DNA of 64,000 nucleotides, taken from NCBI GenBank assembly GCA_037044975.1, contig JBAOIL010000038.1, positions 62,001 to 126,000 of the forward strand, written 5' to 3'. Below, piece by piece: positions 19,121-28,331 of the stretch; the first letter of the stretch is position 1, and each line of letters starts with the position of its first letter. The DNA is from JADLHS01 sp020848635 (GTDB taxonomy: Bacteria; Verrucomicrobiota; Verrucomicrobiia; Limisphaerales; JADLHS01). The translations under genes were made by a program, and so were the position numbers. The notes under the pieces are model-generated. The model was given only the letters and a program-made list of their open reading frames with translations, was not told where the DNA came from and did not search any database.

Positions 19121-20610
19121 AACTCCTGAATTTGATCACCCTGTTCGTTTTGGTCGTCGGGCCGACCGCATTCGCCGCCGCCGATCCGAACGCCGCCGCG
19201 CCAGTTTGGGAAAAGTCCGTCGTCAAAATCGAGGTCACGCGCAACATTTACGACTATTACCAACCGTGGAACCGCCGCAACGACCGGGCGACCAAGTTTG
19301 GCCTCGTGGTGGGCGACCGCCAGATTTTGGCCACCGCGCAGGACCTGTCGGATCGCACGCTCGTCCGCTTGCAGAAAGGCGGCCGAGGCCGATGGACGAA
19401 CGCCAAGGTGGAGTGGATTGACTACCATGCCAATCTCGCGCTGCTCACCGCCGCCGACGCGGCGTTTTGGACCGATCTCCGGCCGGCCAATCTCTCCGGC
19501 CAACCGCCCGCCGAGGGGGCCGCGTTACAAATCATCCGGTGGCGCGAAGGCAAACTGGAAAACCGCTCGGCGGATTTTACGCAATACGCCGTGCGCCCGA
19601 GCGAGTTCAGCAGCATCAGCCATGTGCAACTGGAAATGGACTCTGAGATTCAAGGTGTCGGTTTGGGCGAACCCGTCGTCGCCAAATCGAATGTTGTCGG
19701 CATCGTGGCTTCCCAACGGGGCCGGACCTGCAAGGTCATTCCCGCTTCCTTCATCCGAACCATTCTGACCGCGCGGGCGGCGGGCAACCAGCGCGGGCTG
19801 GGTTATTTCCATTTCTACTGGCAGCGGGCGGAGAACCCTGCCTCGCTCGCGCACCTCCGGCTGCCCGGCGAACCGCGGGGCGTGTTGGTCATCAACGTCC
19901 CGGAACGCCCGGACGACGGCGAGCAGGTGCTCCAGCCGCACGATATCATCCTGCAGATCGACGGCTTCGACGTGGACATGCAAGGGGATTATAGCGATCC
20001 GGATTATGGTGCCCTCATGCTCGAAAACCTTTCCTCGCGTGGCAAGTGGGCCGGCGACGAGGTGAAAATGAAAATCTGGCGGGATGGCCAACCGCTAGAG
20101 GTCACCTATCGCCTGCCCAAATACGAGTTCGCGCACTCGCTCGTGCCAGCGGGAGTTTTCGATCAACCGCCGGATTATCTCATCGTGGGCGGGCTGGTCT
20201 TCCAACCATTAACCGTTCCCTATCTTCAACGCTGGGGCGCCGAATGGGAGCGCCGCGCGCCGTTCCGGTTCACGTATTACACCGGCGAGGAGGCCACCCG
20301 CGATCAAGCCGGCATTGTGATCCTTTCGCAGGTGCTGCCCGACGCGTTTAACCTCGGTTACCAGGAACAGCGGGGTTTCGCGGTGGACAAAGTCAACGGC
20401 AAGCGCGTGACCAGTCTGGCCGAGTTGCGCGACGCGCTGAAGCAGCCGAAAGACAATTTCCATATCATAGACTTCTTGCCGAACGAATCCCTCCAGCGCA
20501 TCGTTCTTGCCGCCGGTGACCCCGAACGCGAAGCCACGCAACGCATCCTCGAACGGTTCGGCATCAAGGAAGCCGTTCAGATCACCCCCAAAACCGCCGC
20601 GACAAAATAG
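19117..20610 (+). CDS. HtrA-like pseudoprotease, paralogue of the upstream gene
   Basis: 497 residues with signal peptide (MKLLNLITLFVLVVGPTAFA) and the same domain order as the upstream protease: trypsin-like fold, PDZ-like segment (VLQPHDIILQIDGFDV) and C-terminal PDZ-like segment (GFAVDKVNGKRVTSLAELRDALK). The triad is gone. His is replaced by Gln75 (ILATAQDL), Asp by Asn106 (HANLALL), and the GNSGGP loop reads VGLGEP, with Leu183 at the Ser position. It is therefore inactive as a protease. ATGA overlap means the two proteins are probably made together, which suggests a heteromer or a chaperone/decoy role. Confidence 0.88.
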   Translation: MKLLNLITLFVLVVGPTAFAAADPNAAAPVWEKSVVKIEVTRNIYDYYQPWNRRNDRATKFGLVVGDRQILATAQDLSDRTLVRLQKGGRGRWTNAKVEWIDYHANLALLTAADAAFWTDLRPANLSGQPPAEGAALQIIRWREGKLENRSADFTQYAVRPSEFSSISHVQLEMDSEIQGVGLGEPVVAKSNVVGIVASQRGRTCKVIPASFIRTILTARAAGNQRGLGYFHFYWQRAENPASLAHLRLPGEPRGVLVINVPERPDDGEQVLQPHDIILQIDGFDVDMQGDYSDPDYGALMLENLSSRGKWAGDEVKMKIWRDGQPLEVTYRLPKYEFAHSLVPAGVFDQPPDYLIVGGLVFQPLTVPYLQRWGAEWERRAPFRFTYYTGEEATRDQAGIVILSQVLPDAFNLGYQEQRGFAVDKVNGKRVTSLAELRDALKQPKDNFHIIDFLPNESLQRIVLAAGDPEREATQRILERFGIKEAVQITPKTAATK

Positions 20611-20767
20611 GGCCGGCACAGGGCGTCGCCCGCGGCGGAAACATCCGTTAAACAGCTTGGCAAAGCCGGCGGCCAGCTTACTCTTTGACCGGTGGCGGTT
20701 CGCTCCAGCGCCAGTAACGATTCGGCGGCTCCGGCGGAATAAGGCCGGCTCAAATCCGCCAGAACAG

Positions 20768-21103
20768 ATGGAAATCATGAAACTCTTCAAGACATTGGTG
20801 GCCGTTCTTGGGTTCAGCGTCTGGGTGGCCGTTCCCGCGTTTGCCGCCGAAAAGACCTGTTGCGAAAAGGCCCGGGCCAATGGCAAAGACTGCGCCAAGC
20901 CGTGCTGCGTCGCCGCGCACAAGGACGGCAAGTCCTGCGAGAAATGCAATCCCAACAAGGAAGACCTCAGGGGCGCCAAGACCTGCTGTGAAAAAGCCCA
21001 GGCGGAAGGCAGGAATTGCAGCAACAAGTGTTGCATCGCTGCCAAAAAGGCCGGCAAGACGTGTGAAAAATGCAATCCGCGCAAGAAAGACGTCCGCCCG
21101 TAA
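20768..21103 (+). CDS. Secreted Cys-rich protein with two tandem repeats
   Basis: About 111 residues: signal peptide (MKLFKTLVAVLGFSVWVAVPAFAA), then two repeats of ~39 residues with the pattern TCCEKAxAxGxxCxxxCCxAAxxxGKxCEKCNPxK, seven Cys in each, and many Lys. I do not recognise a named family. The even Cys pattern would suit a metal-binding or disulphide-rich periplasmic protein. Starts at 20768 (MEIMKL) or 20777 (MKLF). It follows the protease pair by 157 bases and may have its own promoter. Confidence 0.75.
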   Translation: MEIMKLFKTLVAVLGFSVWVAVPAFAAEKTCCEKARANGKDCAKPCCVAAHKDGKSCEKCNPNKEDLRGAKTCCEKAQAEGRNCSNKCCIAAKKAGKTCEKCNPRKKDVRP

Positions 21104-21405
21104 ATCAACGATCCTATCCTGCAGTCTGGCCTCGTCGTTTTCCTCTGCTGGCGGCGGAAATTCTTGCTCGTCACTTTTTCTTGCGGCCATTGCCATGCCG
21201 CGCTTGCCAAGTCGCGCTTGCCAAGTCGCGCAAGCGAGGTAAGCTTGGCGCGTAACCCGACCACCCGATGCGCCGGGTTGCCAGATTTCCTTCCGCGCGG
21301 AAGGAGCGGGTGCTGGGTTGAAAACGTGTGTCGCCCAGCATCCGCTTGTTTTTTCACGCCCCGCTTTTGACTTGGGCTTCACCCCGCATCTTGGTCTAAT
21401 CGCGC
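21104..21405. other. Intergenic region with a 14-bp tandem duplication
   Basis: 302 bases without a supported gene. CGCTTGCCAAGTCG occurs twice back to back (21201-21214 and 21215-21228), followed by CGCAAGCG that can pair with the repeat start to form a small hairpin. Confidence 0.6.
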
Positions 21406-22363
21406 ATGTTGTTCGCGCGGCGGGCCGTCATTGATATCGGCACAAATTCGGTGAAGCTGCTCGTGGCGGAGGTTGCCGGCCACGAAGTGCGCCCGCTCTT
21501 GGAGGACAGCCAGCAGACCCGTCTGGGCCAGGGTTTCTACGAAACGCACCAGTTGCAACCCGAAGCCATCGCCCATACCGCCCACGCCGTCGCCCGGTTC
21601 GCCGACGAGGCACGCCGGCTCAAAACGGAAAGCCTTCGCGTCATTGCCACCAGTGCGGCGCGCGATGCCGTGAATCCACACGAACTGCTCACCGCCATCG
21701 CCAGCGCCGCCGGCGTGCAAGTGGAAATCATCTCCGGCGAACAGGAGGCGGACTGGGCATTTCGAGGGGTGACCACCGACCCGGCCCTGGCCACGCGGCC
21801 CCTGTTGCTGCTCGACGTGGGCGGCGGCAGTACCGGAACTCATCCTCGGCCAAGGCGATCGGCGGCACTTCTGCCAGAGCTTCCGGCTCGGCACGGTGCG
21901 GCTCCTCGAAACAATCCCGCCCGATGATCCGCCGACGGCGGCCGGCTTGGCCGAAACCCGCCGCTGGCTGCAGGATTTTATTGCCACCAAAGTCCGTCCC
22001 GCCCTGCAACCGGTCTTGGATCGCGAGATCGAACTGAACTCCGCGCCCGGGGCGGTGATGCTGGTTGGCACCGGGGGCACTACAACCATTCTGGCGCGTA
22101 TGGAGGCGCACTTGGGGAGCTACGACCGGGACCGAATCGAGGCCACCCGCCTGAGCCTGGACCGCGTCCGCTGGCACAATGAACATCTATGGGGTCTGCC
22201 GCTGGCCCGACGGCAGGAAATCGTGGGCCTGCCCAGCAAACGCGCCGATGTGATTCTCGCGGGCACGGCGATCTATGAAACCGTGATGGTCAGTTTTGGT
22301 TTTTCGGAATTACGGGTCAGCACCCGGGGCCTGCGTTTCGCCGCCGTCATGGATTTACCTTGA
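21406..22363 (+). CDS. ppx: Ppx/GppA-type exopolyphosphatase (frameshifted in this consensus)
   Basis: Two frames join to a ~318-residue phosphatase of the ASKHA fold. The first has phosphate-1 motif VIDIGTNSVKLLV, IATSAARDAVN and IISGEQEADWAFRGV, and reaches LLLDVGGGST. The second resumes with FRLGTVRLLE and continues with VMLVGTGGTTTILARM and RADVILAGTAIYETVM. One extra G in the GG at 21835-21836 explains the shift (ACCGGAACTC for ACCGAACTC). Such enzymes cleave polyphosphate or pppGpp. It is shorter than E. coli Ppx because it lacks the C-terminal HD part. Confidence 0.87.
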
Positions 22364-22451
22364 AACAAGCCGCTTTTTGCGTTGACCGGGCAGGGCGAAG
22401 CCAGTTAGGGTGCGCGTCCTTGTTTTAGCCAAAGATTTAGCCAAAAAAAAT

Positions 22452-24127
22452 ATGATTGGGACGATTCGTAAACACTCAAAGTGGATGTGGTGGATCATCA
22501 TCGCGGCGATCATTATCACGTTCGTGTACTGGGGTTCGGCCATAAATGGACCCGCGGCGGGTCCCGCGGTGGGCGCGGCAACTTTGGCGTGATCAACGGC
22601 GAGACCATTAGCCAGAGCAGCTTTGTCAATGCCAAGCGCGAAGTGATGTTGTCCCATTTTTTCTCCACCGGCGAATGGCCAGATGGCGGCCGCAAAAATC
22701 CAAACTTCGACGAGGAGCGGGAGATTTATTTCCGTCTGTTGCTGATCCAAAAGCAAAATGAACTGGGCATCGAAGTCAGCGACGAAGCCGTTGCCAAAAC
22801 CGCAGCCGAACGGATGCGAGCGCTGAACCGCGGCAATCCGGTGCCACTCGATGCCTTCGTGAAGAATGTCCTCGCCCAGAAGAATCTCACGCTGGAAGAC
22901 TTTCAACGGTTTGTCCGCCACAATGTCGGTATTCAGCAGTTGATCGCCATCACCAGCCTGGGCGGTAATCTGCTGACCCCGCAGGAAATCCGGGCGTTTT
23001 ATGAGCGCGAACACCAGGAGCTTTCCGTGCAAGCGGTGTTTTTCCCGGCCACTAACTATCTCGCCGGCATCCCGGTCACCCTCCCGGCACTCACGAATTT
23101 CTTTGAGCTGCAGTCGGCCCAGTATCGTCTGCCGGAACGCGTTCAGGTCAACTACGTCAAGTTCACTGCCACCAATTTCCTGGCCGAGGCCCGGGCGCAA
23201 CTAGCACAGGTGACGAACCTTGAAGCCCTGATCGAAGCCGAATATGAGGCGCGGGGAAGCAACTATTACAGCGAGGCCAAGTCACCCGCCGAGGCGAAGG
23301 AAATCATCCGGGAACAGGCCCTGAACAATAACGCGCTGGGTGCGGCCCGCAAGCAAGCCCTTGCGTTTGCCGCTGAATTGTTTAACCGGACCCCCGCCAC
23401 CCCGGATACGCTGGTCGCTTTCGCCAAGGAAAAAGGCTTAACTGCGCTGGTCAGCCCGCCGTTTGATCGGGAGGAGCCGCCGGCTGGGCTTGACGTACGC
23501 GCCGACTTTATGCGCGCTGCTTTCGCGCTGTCCGCGGAGGAACCCTACAGCCAACCCTTGGTGGGCGCCGATGGCGTCTATCTGATCTCATTGAACAAGA
23601 CGTTGCCGAGCGAAATCCCCGCTTTTGAAGGCATTCGCGACCGGGTAACGCAGGATTACCGTTTTCGCGAGGCCGTCATGAAAGCCCGGCAAGCGGGTTT
23701 GGACTTTTACACCTCAGCAACCAATGCCCTCACGGCCGGCAAGACCTTCGCTTCGGTGTGCGTCGAAGCAAAAGTGCGACCCGTCCTGCCCCCGCCCTTT
23801 TCCATTAGCAGCCGCACGATCGGCGGGATCGAGGGCCGCGCGAACCTATCCCAGTTCAAGCAGGCGGCGTTCGGTACCGCGCCGGGCCAGATCAGCAACT
23901 TTACGCCGACCGGCGACGGGGGCTTCCTTGTTTTTGTGCAGGCAAAACTACCGCTAGACGAGGTGAGGATGAAAGCTGACCTGACCGATTTCAGCCGCGC
24001 CGTGCGGCAGACCCGTACCGGCGAGGCGTTTAATGAATGGTTACGCCGCGAGGCGGAGAAAGGTTTTCGCGACGTGCCCTACTTTCACCAGCAACAATCG
24101 CAGTTGACCGGCACGCCGAAGAAGTGA
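22452..24127 (+). CDS. PpiD/SurA-like peptidylprolyl isomerase, membrane-anchored (frameshifted)
   Basis: Starts at 22452 with MIGTIRKHSKWMWWIIIAAI, an N-in signal anchor typical of PpiD-like foldases. The frame shifts between about 22550 and 22590, where one base seems missing. The protein continues for ~515 residues with a SurA-N-like chaperone region (VINGETISQSSFVNAKREVMLSHFF, EDFQRFVRHNVGIQQLI, LTPQEIRAFYEREHQELSVQAVFF) and a parvulin-like C-terminal part (AFALSAEEPYSQPLVGADGVYLISL). It probably helps fold outer-membrane or exported proteins, of which this window encodes many. Confidence 0.78.
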
Positions 24128-24161
24128 TGCCGCTGGTGTTTAATCTTGATCCTGATCTGAT

Positions 24162-24189
24162 TAATCTCCGAGGTCGGTGCGGGAGATTA
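24162..24189 (+). terminator. Stem-loop after the PpiD-like gene
   Basis: TAATCTCC (24162-24169) pairs with GGAGATTA (24182-24189) around a 12-base loop, 35 bases after the stop. No T-run, so factor-independent termination is uncertain. Confidence 0.4.
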
Positions 24190-24279
24190 TGATTCAGCGA
24201 GAGGTCAAGCTTCCGAGCCGGTTGCAGCCGCCAAAGCTGCCGAGTGGCTGGCCAACGGGTCCGAAATAGAAGCCTTGCC

Positions 24280-25134
24280 GTGAGCGCCACGATCAAACTC
24301 TCTTCGCCCGCCACCCGCGAGTTTTGGGAAATCCCGGTCCTCTTTGAAGACACCCACCTGCTGGCGCTCGACAAACCCGCCGGCTTGCTCACCGCGCCCG
24401 ATCGCAACGATCCCGCACGGCCAAGTTTGATGAGCCTGCTCCACGCCGCCATTGCCGCCGGGAAACCCTGGGCAGTCGAACGCGACCTGACGTATCTCAA
24501 CCCCGCCCACCGGCTCGATGCCGGGACCAGCGGCGTAATTCTGCTCGCTAAATCCAAACCTGTGCTGGTGGCGCTCGCGAATCAGTTCGGCACCGACCAG
24601 CCCCAGGCGAAGTATGGCGCGCTGGTGCGGGGGGTGCCGCGCGCGGAACAATTTGACGTGGAGGCCAAGATTGCGCTGGATCCGCTCCATCCCGGGCTGA
24701 TGCGGGTGGACTCGCGTCAGGGCAAGCGAGCGAAGACCTCGGTCAGCGTCGGCGAGGCCTTTCGGGATTACGTGTGGCTTACCTGCCGGCCCGTCACAAA
24801 CCGGACGCATCAGATCCGCGTTCACCTGCGGCACACGGGCCTGCCCATCGTTGGCGATTTGCTTTACGGCGGGAAGCCGCTGCTCCTTTCGCGGCTAAAG
24901 CGGGATTATCGCTTGAAGCCGGGCCGCACGGAGCGTCCGCTGCTTGAGCGGGTGGCCCTGCACTCCGAAGAACTCGTTCTTGTCCATCCCATCACCAACG
25001 CCGCTGTGACCTTCATCGCGCCATGCCCGAAAGATCTGCGGGTGGCGTTGAAGTATTTGCGCGAGCACGGTGGAACGACCTTCAGGCGGGCTGGGGTGAG
25101 CGGCGACGAACAAGATTCCTCGCCGGTGACTTAA
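24280..25134 (+). CDS. RluA-family RNA pseudouridine synthase
   Basis: 284 residues of the RluA/RluC catalytic fold: VLFEDTHLLALDKPAGLLT, the catalytic-Asp motif HRLDAGTSG, PQAKYGALVRG and RPVTNRTHQIRVHLRHTGLPIVGD. No S4 domain precedes it, so it is a short-form enzyme modifying uridines in rRNA or tRNA; the target cannot be told. GTG 24280 is chosen because it gives the shortest family-like N-terminus; another in-frame GTG lies at 24244. Confidence 0.88.
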   Translation: MSATIKLSSPATREFWEIPVLFEDTHLLALDKPAGLLTAPDRNDPARPSLMSLLHAAIAAGKPWAVERDLTYLNPAHRLDAGTSGVILLAKSKPVLVALANQFGTDQPQAKYGALVRGVPRAEQFDVEAKIALDPLHPGLMRVDSRQGKRAKTSVSVGEAFRDYVWLTCRPVTNRTHQIRVHLRHTGLPIVGDLLYGGKPLLLSRLKRDYRLKPGRTERPLLERVALHSEELVLVHPITNAAVTFIAPCPKDLRVALKYLREHGGTTFRRAGVSGDEQDSSPVT

Positions 25135-25190
25135 CTCACCGAAGAGCACCAACCGATTTGGTGCAGTGGCGATTTGCAGGTGACAGGTAC

Positions 25191-25218
25191 AAAAAACCCC
25201 CGCCGGGTAATGGCGGGG
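25191..25218 (-). terminator. Intrinsic terminator of the dksA-like/rpmG/rpsR operon
   Basis: Read on the minus strand: CCCCGCC, loop ATTACCC, GGCGGGG, then TTTTTT. It is 10 bases beyond the rpsR stop, a textbook factor-independent terminator. Confidence 0.9.
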
Positions 25219-25227
25219 TGAAGAAAG

Positions 25228-25482
25228 TTACTTGACCAACAACATTTGCCGGGCGCGCTTGATCGCCTTGTTCAGCTTGCGCTGATAGTGGGCGGGCAAC
25301 GCGGTGTACTTCCGTGGCAGAATTCGGCCCTGATCGGTGACGAACTGCCGGAGCAAGACGGTGTTCTTGAAATCCAGTGCATCTACGGTGAAGTCCACCT
25401 TCGGCTTCGGGCGCGGGGTGCGGTTTTCGGTGGTGCGGCGACCGCCGCGTTCCTTTTTGTCGGTGTGGGTCTTGCGAGGCAT
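25228..25482 (-). CDS. rpsR: 30S ribosomal protein S18
   Basis: 84 residues with the conserved S18 core: DFTVDALDFKNTVLLRQFVTDQGRILPRKYTALPAHYQRKLNKAIKRARQMLLV, split here by family landmarks FKNTVLL, GRILPRK and QRKL..AIKRAR. The N-terminal extension is basic, as usual. S18 binds the platform of the small subunit with S6. It is the last gene of a three-gene operon directly before a terminator. No Cys pair, so a zinc-independent form. Confidence 0.95.
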   Translation of the reverse strand: MPRKTHTDKKERGGRRTTENRTPRPKPKVDFTVDALDFKNTVLLRQFVTDQGRILPRKYTALPAHYQRKLNKAIKRARQMLLVK

Positions 25483-25487
25483 AGGGA

Positions 25488-25655
25488 TTACTTGATTTCG
25501 CGATGCAACGTGTGACGGCGCAGGGCGGGATTAAACTTCTTGACCGCCAGTTTCTCGGTCTTGAGCTTCTTGTTACGGGTGGTGGTGTAACGGGACGGCG
25601 ATTTGCCCTCCTTGCGGGCTTCCGTACATTCGATGGTGATGATTTCTCGGGCCAT
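25488..25655 (-). CDS. rpmG: 50S ribosomal protein L33
   Basis: A 55-residue protein read directly from the sequence: MAREIITIECTEARKEG, then SPSRYTTTRNKKLKTEKLAVKKF, then NPALRRHTLHREIK. This matches L33 in length and in the YxTxxNKK..LxLKKFxPxxRxHxxHxE pattern. Only one Cys remains (ECTE), so it is the zinc-free type. It starts 3 bases after the stop of the DksA-like gene and ends 5 bases before the rpsR start, so the three are co-transcribed. Confidence 0.95.
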   Translation of the reverse strand: MAREIITIECTEARKEGKSPSRYTTTRNKKLKTEKLAVKKFNPALRRHTLHREIK

Positions 25656-25658
25656 AAA

Positions 25659-26246
25659 CTATTGTTCCTTCTCCTTGGGCTTGTCTTCCACGATCTCGTC
25701 GTCCTCCTCGACTTCCACGGCGCCAGCCGCATCCACGGTGCCCAACTGACCGATTCGGCGCTGCCGCAATGTCCCCTCGCGCTCCAATTGCGCCTGCGCC
25801 TGCACGGTAAAGCGGGCCCAGGGAATCGCTTCCAGCCGCGCCTTCGGAATGGGCTTGTTGGTCAACTCGCATACGCCATACGTATTGCGTTCAATGCGTT
25901 TCAAGGCTTCTTCGATCTCGTAAACGGCGTCCTGGTCTGAGGACAGGAGGCTCAACGCGAAATCGCGGTCAAAATTGTCCGTGCCCGAATCCGCCATGTG
26001 CAAGCTGTACCCGGCGATCTCCTGTGCGGATTCCTTGGCCAAGCCGTTCATCTGCCGCATCAATTGTTCGCGCAGTTCCAGCAGACACTGGTAATACGTT
26101 CTCCATTCCGCTTTGACTTTTTTGGGTTGGAATTCAGCGGGGGACTTCGTGACCACCGGACGCCCAAGGATGGACGCCACCGAGGCGGAAGCATGCGCTT
26201 TGTGGCGCACCGGAGACTTCTTGGTTTCTTTTTTCTTCGTTGTCAC
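25659..26246 (-). CDS. DksA/TraR-like protein lacking most zinc ligands
   Basis: About 195 residues from GTG 26246 (TTKKKETKKSPVRHKAHA). It has a basic N-terminus, then the coiled-coil (YYQCLLELREQLMRQMNGLAKESAQE), the acidic tip region (MADSGTDNFDRDFALSLLSSDQDAVYEIEEALKR) and the C-terminal segment GVCELTNKPIPKARLEAIPWARFTVQAQ. DksA proteins enter the RNA polymerase secondary channel with ppGpp. Canonical DksA has four Cys in the finger; here only one is left. It is first in the operon with rpmG and rpsR, a sensible place for a growth-rate regulator. The tail is highly acidic. Confidence 0.85.
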   Translation of the reverse strand: MTTKKKETKKSPVRHKAHASASVASILGRPVVTKSPAEFQPKKVKAEWRTYYQCLLELREQLMRQMNGLAKESAQEIAGYSLHMADSGTDNFDRDFALSLLSSDQDAVYEIEEALKRIERNTYGVCELTNKPIPKARLEAIPWARFTVQAQAQLEREGTLRQRRIGQLGTVDAAGAVEVEEDDEIVEDKPKEKEQ

Positions 26247-26544
26247 GCGTAACTTAAATTTTCCCGAGCCTGGGCTCGTTGATTGCCCGTGCGATGCGTT
26301 TCCCGCTCGTACGAGGGGCGGGACTTTAGCAAACAAAGGCAAATACGCCACACAAATCTTCAACAAAATCCTTTGCGCCCACCCCCGGTCCTGTGCCCGG
26401 TCCGGCAAAAATGTCTGCAGAGGACAGTTGAAGTCGGGGCCAGAATCAGCATAATGTCCTTATGTTGTTCGCCGAGTTGAACCAAGTCACGCCTCGCTGA
26501 CGGATTTTTCCTTCTCTTTGTCTCAAACCAATAACCTTAGCTGT

Positions 26545-27378
26545 ATGAATACAACTCAATCGCTTCGTATCCTCACCAAGCCGACACCCTGTAAACCGAG
26601 CTTTTACCGTCTAATGGCCTTCGCGGCGGGCTTGGCCGTCTTGCCCGCCGGGATCGGCATTCTTCAAGCCCAATCCATCAACGTTCCGAACGGCTCGTTC
26701 GAGGCGCAGTCGGGAGTGGGGCAACCGTATGGTGTGAACATCTTCGTTGACTCCTGGCAGAAGGCGACCAAACCGGCCTACTTTGATTTCATCGAGGCAA
26801 ACTACGGGTTCTATTGGGTCCAAACGGCGGGGGTATTCCTGGATACCAACCCCTACGGCAACCGCACAGGGACGCAGGCGGGGTATATCCTGCCTTACTC
26901 ACAGGTTGCACTATTCCAGGATTACACCACGACGGACTGGAATGACGCGGCCCCAACACACGATTTCAACGCCCAGTTTACCGTTGGCAAGGGATATCAA
27001 CTGACCGTTGGGCTGTTCGCAAAGAATATGACCGCCGGCTCCAGCCTGCAACTGAGCTTGTATTATCGGGATAGCTTGAACAACCCGGTGACGGTCGGTT
27101 CGACCACCATCACCTATAGCGCCGCAAGTTTCCCCCTCAATTCTTCTTTGAACTTGATTGACTATGAGGTGAACGTTCCTTGCGTGCAGGCGGGCGATGC
27201 TTGGGCGGGCCAGAATATCGGCATCAAACTCGAATCCTTAAACGGTGATGGCACCGGCAACTGGGATTTCGATAATGTCCGTCTCACGGCGGTGCCGGAG
27301 CCGGCTTCGCTGGGTTTGCTGGGCTTCGGGCTGGGCGGGATGCTTTTGGTCCGGGGGAGATTTCAACGCTCCGCCTGA
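26545..27378 (+). CDS. PEP-CTERM sorted secreted protein
   Basis: 277 residues. Signal peptide around residues 22-43 (LMAFAAGLAVLPAGIGILQAQ), then a beta-rich domain beginning SINVPNGSFEAQ, with DSWQKATKPAYF, SQVALFQDY, KGYQLTVGLF and VQAGDAWAGQNIGIKLES. It ends with the sorting tag VPEPASLGLLGFGLGG, a TM helix and RGRFQRS, which is processed by an exosortase. The domain is shared with the next gene. The start is ATG 26545. Confidence 0.88.
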   Translation: MNTTQSLRILTKPTPCKPSFYRLMAFAAGLAVLPAGIGILQAQSINVPNGSFEAQSGVGQPYGVNIFVDSWQKATKPAYFDFIEANYGFYWVQTAGVFLDTNPYGNRTGTQAGYILPYSQVALFQDYTTTDWNDAAPTHDFNAQFTVGKGYQLTVGLFAKNMTAGSSLQLSLYYRDSLNNPVTVGSTTITYSAASFPLNSSLNLIDYEVNVPCVQAGDAWAGQNIGIKLESLNGDGTGNWDFDNVRLTAVPEPASLGLLGFGLGGMLLVRGRFQRSA

Positions 27379-27426
27379 CGGGAAGCGCCGCCGTCTTTCT
27401 CGCCCAACGCCGATTTCCTTGGCCTC

Positions 27427-28317
27427 ATGAGCAAACTCTTTCTGGCAGCCGCAGTGGGCTGGACGGTCGGAGCGGGTTCTTTGTTTGCCGTCACCATCAG
27501 CGTTCCCAACGCGTCCTTCGAATTGCCCGTGGTTCCTTACGCGGCGCCGGCCATCGATTCCTGGCAAAAGTCGCCCAAGCCGGATTGGTACGTCGAGGGT
27601 GGCGGGTTTACTTGGGAGCAACTCACCGGCACCTTCAAGAATACCGCTACCAACAGTCCCGATCATATTGACAACTGCGATGGCAGCCAGGCGCTCTGGC
27701 TGTTTGCCCTGCCGGAAGTGGCCTTGTTCCAGGATGAGAGTTCAACCGCCGCTTTCGCCGCCAAATTTGAGGTCGGTAAGGCGTATCAACTCACAGTGGG
27801 GGTCATTGGTGGCGGGGGCGGGATGGCTCCCGAAGTCACCCTCGAACTCAGTTTGTATTACCGTGACGCCGCGAGCAATCGCGTGACGGTGGCGGCGACC
27901 GCCATCACCAATTCGTTGGATCGCTTCCCCACCAATACGCATTTTATTGATTTCACGGTGAGCGTCCCAACGGTGCAGGCGGGCGACGCCTGGGCCGGAC
28001 AGAACCTTGGCATCCGCCTGCTCTCCACCGTCAGCACTAACTTGGAGGGCGGATATTGGGATTTGGATAATGTCCAGCTGTCCTCCTTTATGACCCCGGT
28101 TTTGCTTTCACCCGTTTGGACCAACGGCCAGTTCAGTTGCCTCCTTCAAAGCGAGCCGGGACGCGCGTTCGAAATGCTTGCCAGCACCAATCCCGCTTTG
28201 CCGGTCGTGAACTGGATCAACCTTGGCACCTTGACCAACGCCACCGGGACCATTCCCTTCATTGACACCTTCGCGAACTTCGACCAGCGTTTCTACCGGG
28301 CGCGGCAATTGCCGTAG
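27427..28317 (+). CDS. Secreted paralogue without PEP-CTERM tag
   Basis: 296 residues: signal peptide (MSKLFLAAAVGWTVGAGSLFA), then the same domain as the gene upstream (ISVPNASFELPV, DSWQKSPKPDWY, PEVALFQDES, KAYQLTVGVI, VQAGDAWAGQNLGIRLLS). Its end differs: PVWTNGQFSCLLQSEPGRAFEMLAS, NWINLGTLTNATGT and FYRARQLP, the common C-terminal module of secreted verrucomicrobial proteins. It is 48 bases after the PEP-CTERM gene. Function unknown; likely surface associated. Confidence 0.82.
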   Translation: MSKLFLAAAVGWTVGAGSLFAVTISVPNASFELPVVPYAAPAIDSWQKSPKPDWYVEGGGFTWEQLTGTFKNTATNSPDHIDNCDGSQALWLFALPEVALFQDESSTAAFAAKFEVGKAYQLTVGVIGGGGGMAPEVTLELSLYYRDAASNRVTVAATAITNSLDRFPTNTHFIDFTVSVPTVQAGDAWAGQNLGIRLLSTVSTNLEGGYWDLDNVQLSSFMTPVLLSPVWTNGQFSCLLQSEPGRAFEMLASTNPALPVVNWINLGTLTNATGTIPFIDTFANFDQRFYRARQLP

Positions 28318-28331
28318 CGCGGAGATTCGCG

